DNA from: Gammaproteobacteria bacterium
GTDB lineage: Bacteria; Pseudomonadota; Gammaproteobacteria; Xanthomonadales; Marinicellaceae
Assembly: GCA_030426705.1 (NCBI GenBank)
Contig: JAUHXW010000121.1
Location: forward strand, 1-8,017
Reading direction: 5' to 3'
DNA: 8,017 nucleotides
The stretch's first letter is position 1. The number at the start of each line of letters is the position of its first letter. A model generated the notes under the pieces. That model made no database searches and was not told where the DNA came from. It saw nothing but the letters and a program-made list of their open reading frames with translations. This document shows positions 4,868-8,017 of the stretch, in pieces. The translations under genes and the position numbers were made by a program.

Positions 4868-6127
4868 ATGCAGCAATACGATTTCCCAGATGATCCACCA
4901 CCATTTTGGCAGCAATTTGGTTTTTTCTTTTCTTACCTAAAGCAGGAAAAACTTTACTACCAAATTACTTTGTTAGCAGGTGCTAATATTTTACTGGCTA
5001 TACCATCAATAGTTATCCATATTATCATCAGTGCTTTGCTGTTCCTGGCTTCTTATAAATTGGCTTTTGAAGTGTTACACACTGTTTCCTCAGGCCAATT
5101 CGTTTATTCTGATCGCAACAGTTATGAAATCGATGACAAAATTGGATTTAAGGCCATTTCTATGGCCATTGTTCAATTGTTGATTTTTCTTTTTATCTAT
5201 CGATATGACCCTGCCACTGGTTTGGCTTTGCTGATTCTGACCACTGCGGCAACACCGGCTTTTTTTATGATGTTGTGTAAATCACAGGATTTATTGGCTT
5301 CATACAACCCCTTTAATTTGGGAACCATCATGACCCGGATTGGCTTTGAGTATGTTTTATTGTTGGCATTTTTTCTGGGTTGTGCTGCTTTAAACATGGC
5401 TTTCCGCTATTACACAGCGGACATTCTGACAGGCATCGTAGGTGAAATTATAGCCGCCTGGTTTTTGTATTTTTTACTGGTGTTTACTTTCTTGGTGATT
5501 GGTTATGTGATGTATCGGCATGCCGATGATTTGGGCCATGATACAGTTGACACTGAATTTGTAGAAACTGTTAAACCTGAGCAGGAAGATCCGATTAAAG
5601 TCAGAATCAAAGCATTGATTGCTGAAAACAAACCCAATGAAGCCATCGCCATTATTAAGGAAATCAAAGCCGATGATGAAAGAAGGGATTTGGATGGTTA
5701 TTTGTCGCAAGCAGAAAGCATGCAGTTACGTTTGAATCGGGCCAGACCTGCCGATAAGTTACAGCAATTGGTCGAGGACAAACAATACCGCAAGGCATTA
5801 CAGATGTACGATGAATATTTGGCAGATGGTCATGCCATCAAGCCAAAAAAAGCTGAAATATTAACTCAGTTGATTCACTATGCTTTTGAAAACAATAAAT
5901 TTCAAATGGTCTTGAAACTCTGTCGTGACTTTGACAAAAAGTACCCATTGGAATATGAACAAATTGTCAGTAATTACTTTTTGGTGGCAAAAATATATTA
6001 CCAAAACAAAAAAGTTGACCAAGCCATTAAAGTTTTAAATTCTTTGATAGAGCGATTCCAAAACAAAACCAACATCAATGCCATCAAGAGCTATTTAAAA
6101 GGTATTCAAAAGCTCAATCAAGGTTGA
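4868..6127 (+). CDS. Polytopic membrane protein with C-terminal TPR-like helical repeats
   Basis: The protein has 419 residues. A Pro-rich N-terminus (DFPDDPPPFW) is followed by hydrophobic segments at about 32-65 (one or two helices), 96-111, 117-136, 160-178 and 187-214, so five or six membrane helices. The layout recalls DUF4013-type membrane proteins, but I cannot confirm the family. From about 240 the chain is soluble and helical: paired helices such as IKALIAENKPNEAIAIIKEI, LVEDKQYRKALQMYDEYL and AKIYYQNKKVDQAIKVLNSL have the Ala/Tyr/Leu spacing of tetratricopeptide repeats, spanning 246-413 and probably cytoplasmic. The ribosome site AGGAAG lies just before the ATG. It is 111 bp downstream of the M56 gene on the same strand and could share its operon. 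TPR-like tails usually bind proteins; the partner and function are unknown. Confidence 0.8.
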   Translation: MQQYDFPDDPPPFWQQFGFFFSYLKQEKLYYQITLLAGANILLAIPSIVIHIIISALLFLASYKLAFEVLHTVSSGQFVYSDRNSYEIDDKIGFKAISMAIVQLLIFLFIYRYDPATGLALLILTTAATPAFFMMLCKSQDLLASYNPFNLGTIMTRIGFEYVLLLAFFLGCAALNMAFRYYTADILTGIVGEIIAAWFLYFLLVFTFLVIGYVMYRHADDLGHDTVDTEFVETVKPEQEDPIKVRIKALIAENKPNEAIAIIKEIKADDERRDLDGYLSQAESMQLRLNRARPADKLQQLVEDKQYRKALQMYDEYLADGHAIKPKKAEILTQLIHYAFENNKFQMVLKLCRDFDKKYPLEYEQIVSNYFLVAKIYYQNKKVDQAIKVLNSLIERFQNKTNINAIKSYLKGIQKLNQG

Positions 6128-6229
6128 GCTGAACAACTGAGACTTTTGCTCGATTCGTGAACAAAGATAAAAAGCTTAAAAATGCGGCACTCTGCGTTGA
6201 AAAACTTGCCAATAACAGGCTCGTTTTGT

Positions 6230-6266
6230 TGTTTAGGCGGCTTGCCGAAGGCAAAAAGCCTAAACA
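6230..6266. repeat. Long interrupted hairpin inside the element
   Basis: TGTTTAGGC (6230-6238) pairs perfectly with GCCTAAACA (6258-6266), and TTGCC (6242-6246) pairs with GGCAA (6250-6254) across a GAA loop. A symmetrical 3-nt internal loop (GGC/AAA) separates the two stems. It is the strongest secondary structure in the element, and could extrude as a cruciform or fold in RNA. Confidence 0.65.
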
Positions 6267-6338
6267 TAAAAAGCGTAATAGCCGTGTATTGGACAGCGTT
6301 TTCCGCCTTGATTGCCTCATTTTTAGCTCTTTTTATTC

Positions 6339-6368
6339 GCATCATCCTTGATGCTTACCGCTTCGCGG
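6339..6368. repeat. Two adjacent small hairpins inside the element
   Basis: GCATCA (6339-6344), loop TCCT, TGATGC (6349-6354) is followed 3 bp later by CCGC (6358-6361), loop TTC, GCGG (6365-6368). Both stems are perfect. With the large stem and the terminator hairpin they make most of the element's centre and right half structured. Confidence 0.5.
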
Positions 6369-6375
6369 CTTACGT

Positions 6376-6401
6376 GAAAAAACATTCCAGATGTTTTTTT
6401 C
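6376..6401. terminator. Bidirectional intrinsic terminator for convergent genes
   Basis: A6 (6377-6382) with ACAT (6382-6385), a 5-nt loop, then ATGT (6391-6394) running into T7 (6394-6400), flanked by G and C. On the minus strand it reads ACATCTGGAATGT followed by T6, about 40 nt past the yebC-family stop. It can therefore end both the minus-strand yebC-family transcript and the plus-strand membrane-TPR transcript. It lies inside the inverted-repeat element. Confidence 0.6.
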
Positions 6402-6441
6402 TCAATTGCCCAGAATCGAGCAAAGGTCTCAATTAGTTTAT

Positions 6442-7158
6442 TCAAACCTCGGCATTGTGGTAAACGTTTTGAACGTCATCCAGATCTTCAAGCATGTTCA
6501 GGAATTTCTCAAAATTTGGCATGTCCTCTTCAGCTATGGGTGTGGTGGTTTGAGGTACAAATTGGATTTCATCGACGTCAAAATCAATGTCTTCAAAAGC
6601 ATCCTGCAGTGCCTGTTTGGCTTTGAAATATTCAGTGTGTGGTGCAAACACGGTGAGTTTACCGTCTTCTGATTCAATGTCGGTGACATCCACATCGGCA
6701 TCCATCAGTGCTTCTAATGCAGCATCTTCATCATCACCGGCAAACACCAGAATGGCGCAGTGATCAAACATGTGCATGACGGTGCCTTGGGTACCAATTT
6801 TGCTGTCGGTTTTGGTGAAACACAAACGCACATCACCAAAGGTGCGGTTGGGATTATCGGTCAAACAATCGACAATCACCATGCAACCACCAGGGCCATA
6901 GCCCTCATAGCGAGCTACGGCAAAATCTTCACCGCCTACGCCTTGTGATTTGTCCAAAGCGTTCTTGATCACATGGGCTGGAACCTGGGCTTTTTTGGCG
7001 CGATCCAATAAACTGCGTAAGGCCAGGTTGCCATCTGGGTCCGCACCTCCGGATTTAGCACAAACATAAATTTCACGACTGAATTTGCTGTAAACCTTGG
7101 CATTTTGGTCCGATGTTTTTGCCATGGATTCTTTGCGGTTTTGGAAAGCTCTTCCCAT
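6442..7158 (-). CDS. yeeN: YebC/PmpR/TACO1 family protein, YeeN subgroup
   Basis: The protein has 238 residues, the same length as E. coli YeeN. The N-terminus MGRAFQNRKESMAK aligns with the family's start, supporting ATG 7158 over the internal Met12. Family blocks seen are VYSKFSREIYVCAKSGGADPDGN (domain 1, about 22-44), RAKKAQVPAHVIKNALDK (53-70), the RYEGYGPGG signature near 83-91, NPNRTFGDVR, and the acidic C-terminus ending in DDVQNVYHN. YebC proteins were long annotated as transcription regulators; more recent work on YebC and its mitochondrial homologue TACO1 points to a role in translation, relieving ribosome pausing at proline-rich stretches. Which applies to the YeeN branch is less clear. 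It is cytoplasmic and monocistronic, with a promoter just upstream and a terminator inside the neighbouring repeat element. Confidence 0.93.
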   Translation of the reverse strand: MGRAFQNRKESMAKTSDQNAKVYSKFSREIYVCAKSGGADPDGNLALRSLLDRAKKAQVPAHVIKNALDKSQGVGGEDFAVARYEGYGPGGCMVIVDCLTDNPNRTFGDVRLCFTKTDSKIGTQGTVMHMFDHCAILVFAGDDEDAALEALMDADVDVTDIESEDGKLTVFAPHTEYFKAKQALQDAFEDIDFDVDEIQFVPQTTTPIAEEDMPNFEKFLNMLEDLDDVQNVYHNAEV

Positions 7159-7188
7159 GATGATTCTCTAGAATTTCTAAAGTGGTCT

Positions 7189-7216
7189 ATTTTAACGCCA
7201 ACTGAGTCGATTGCAA
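7189..7216 (-). promoter_or_regulatory. Promoter of the yebC/yeeN gene
   Basis: On the minus strand, TTGCAA (7216-7211) and TAAAAT (7194-7189) are separated by 16 bp, close to sigma-70 consensus. The -10 box ends 30 nt before the ATG at 7158, leaving a short leader with a weak GA-rich ribosome site (AGAGAA). Confidence 0.55.
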
Positions 7217-7294
7217 AACATGACATGCCTGAACCTTATTAAAATACCTAAAGAAACACTTGCCCGGTGTGGTAAACCTTGCCTATCATTGCTT

Positions 7295-7978
7295 TTATGA
7301 TGCTTGGTAACGCTGCTGAAACAGCATGATTCCCAATACAGCCAAAGCCAACAGCAACATGCCAAAAATATTCAACGTAGGAACCACATGAATTTCAGCA
7401 GAACCATTGAGCGTTATGGTGGCAGCGCTACCGCCATTGCTGATAATTTGCAGCTCGCCATTGTAAGAACCAGCATGTTGTGGATGAAAATCAATCAATA
7501 AAGTACAGCTTTGGCCGGCGGATAACACCACAGGCAATGCGCTACAACTGCCACCAGTCAAGACGAAGGGTTGCTGGGGTTCAAGCAGTTGGTTGATGGT
7601 GATGGTGCCTATGCTGTTGTTACTAACTGTCACCGTCTGGTTGCTGCTGTTACCGACAAACAGGTTGCCAAAATCCAGCTGGGTATCGCTTAATTGCAGG
7701 CTTAAATTAACACAGTTGACCTCAATATCGTCCACGGCGATGTTGCCGATGGTTCCATGAGCATGGTTAACCGTACAGTATTGGCTGTCTGGTTGGTTGA
7801 GAACCGTTACATTGTATGAGCTTCCCGAAGGTAGAGCGGTGGTAAAGCTGAAGTTACCGTTTGCCGTCAACATCAGGTCATCGGCTCCATTGTTTTGCAG
7901 CACCAGACTGTTACCAGTGTTCAAACCATTCACCACACCACTCAAAATGGCGCCCACATGAACGGTTCGGGTCAGGGC
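7295..7978 (-). CDS. C-terminal part of a surface protein with choice-of-anchor D-like domain and IPTL-type anchor
   Basis: The frame is open from just after an in-frame TGA (7979-7981) to TAA 7295-7297; the first usable start is GTG 7957, giving 220 residues, numbered from there. Residues 5-82 form a beta-rich domain (LVLQNNGADDLMLTANGNF) with a likely C61-C82 disulfide, of a type repeated in secreted gammaproteobacterial proteins. Residues 85-187 resemble the ASH/HYDIN-like 'choice-of-anchor D' fold (LDFGNLFVGNSSNQTVTVSN), with C138 and C151. The end, VPTL (192-195), a hydrophobic helix (about 198-213) and a short polar tail with R216, is an IPTL-CTERM-like sorting signal. Cell-surface localisation is expected, yet no signal peptide or ribosome site precedes the GTG, so the N-terminus is missing or the gene is broken near 7957. 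No clear terminator follows. Confidence 0.7.
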   Translation of the reverse strand, partial: ALTRTVHVGAILSGVVNGLNTGNSLVLQNNGADDLMLTANGNFSFTTALPSGSSYNVTVLNQPDSQYCTVNHAHGTIGNIAVDDIEVNCVNLSLQLSDTQLDFGNLFVGNSSNQTVTVSNNSIGTITINQLLEPQQPFVLTGGSCSALPVVLSAGQSCTLLIDFHPQHAGSYNGELQIISNGGSAATITLNGSAEIHVVPTLNIFGMLLLALAVLGIMLFQQRYQAS

Positions 7979-8017
7979 TCACCAGCCCTTGATGCGTTCC
8001 CAGTCGGCGACGACGGC
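7979..8017 (-). CDS. Possible C-terminal tail of another protein (13 codons)
   Basis: The minus-strand frame from the right edge reads AVVADWERIKGW and stops at TGA (7979-7981). It is in the same frame as the surface-protein ORF and could be the end of an upstream gene, or part of the surface-protein gene interrupted by a stop. The sequence here is much more GC-rich than the rest of the window. It is too short to identify, and a plus-strand frame starting at ATG 7958 is also open to the edge. Confidence 0.2.
   Translation of the reverse strand, partial: AVVADWERIKGW

Larger units (their letters stand above)
6135..6434. mobile_element. MITE-like 300-bp element with 22-bp terminal inverted repeats
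   Basis: The left arm (6135-6156) and right arm (6413-6434) are inverted repeats matching at 20 of 22 positions; the shared core reads TTTGCTCGATTC on the left strand. The element is exactly 300 bp between arm ends and fills nearly all of the 314-bp gap between two convergent genes. Inside are a large interrupted stem (6230-6266), hairpins at 6339-6354 and 6358-6368, and a bidirectional terminator at 6376-6401. No transposase is encoded; the short ORFs inside (up to 84 codons) look incidental. This layout is that of a miniature inverted-repeat transposable element or a comparable dispersed structured repeat. No convincing target-site duplication was seen at the ends. Copy number elsewhere is unknown. 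Confidence 0.65.

Noticed and set aside
6118..6345. Short ORFs on both strands inside the inverted-repeat element (64-84 codons)
   Set aside because: They overlap each other and a neighbouring stop codon, run through hairpins and have no clear ribosome site; they are best explained as chance frames in a structured repeat.
1..8017. CRISPR array, tRNA, rRNA, complete insertion sequence, defence-system core genes
   Set aside because: I saw no regularly spaced repeats, tRNA-like or rRNA segments, transposase/integrase motifs or nuclease/toxin signatures in any frame.

Overview
The window is a stretch of bacterial chromosome of moderate GC (estimated by eye in the low to mid 40s percent). The best guess is a gammaproteobacterium. 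The YeeN-type YebC protein, the DUF2007 protein with a zinc ribbon and the IPTL-type C-terminal sorting signal all fit that, possibly a Marinicella-like marine lineage. This assignment is inference; there is no rRNA or other phylogenetic marker here. No tRNA, rRNA, CRISPR array or complete insertion sequence was seen.

Left part (1-2600): the tail of an unidentified gene is followed by a DUF2007/zinc-ribbon gene, both on the plus strand. They converge, with a 3-bp gap, on a conserved gene of unknown function on the minus strand. Divergent from that gene is a cystathionine gamma-synthase/beta-lyase family PLP enzyme, and then a small lysine/arginine-rich ORF on the minus strand.

Centre (2600-6127): this is the most interesting block. 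A structured intergenic region (nested inverted repeat, A-tract/T-tract hairpin, possible small RNA) leads into a promoter overlaid by tandem 19-bp repeats. It drives a BlaI/MecI-type repressor that overlaps, by ATGA, a BlaR1-like M56 membrane metallopeptidase. The peptidase has no penicillin-binding sensor domain. After its last membrane helix it carries a Pro/Ala-rich linker and a long charged coiled coil. Downstream is a polytopic membrane protein with a helical-repeat (TPR-like) cytoplasmic tail. The pair resembles the BlaI-BlaR1 logic (a signal activates the protease, the repressor is cut, the operon is derepressed) with a different, unknown input.

Right part (6128-8017): a 300-bp element with 22-bp imperfect terminal inverted repeats and several internal hairpins fills the gap between two convergent genes and appears to supply their shared terminator. 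Then, on the minus strand, come a yebC/yeeN translation or regulatory factor with a good promoter, and the C-terminal part of a surface protein (choice-of-anchor D-like domain plus IPTL-type anchor). The last ~67 bases are far more GC-rich (about 67%) than their surroundings, and the surface-protein reading frame has no recognisable N-terminus there, suggesting a junction.
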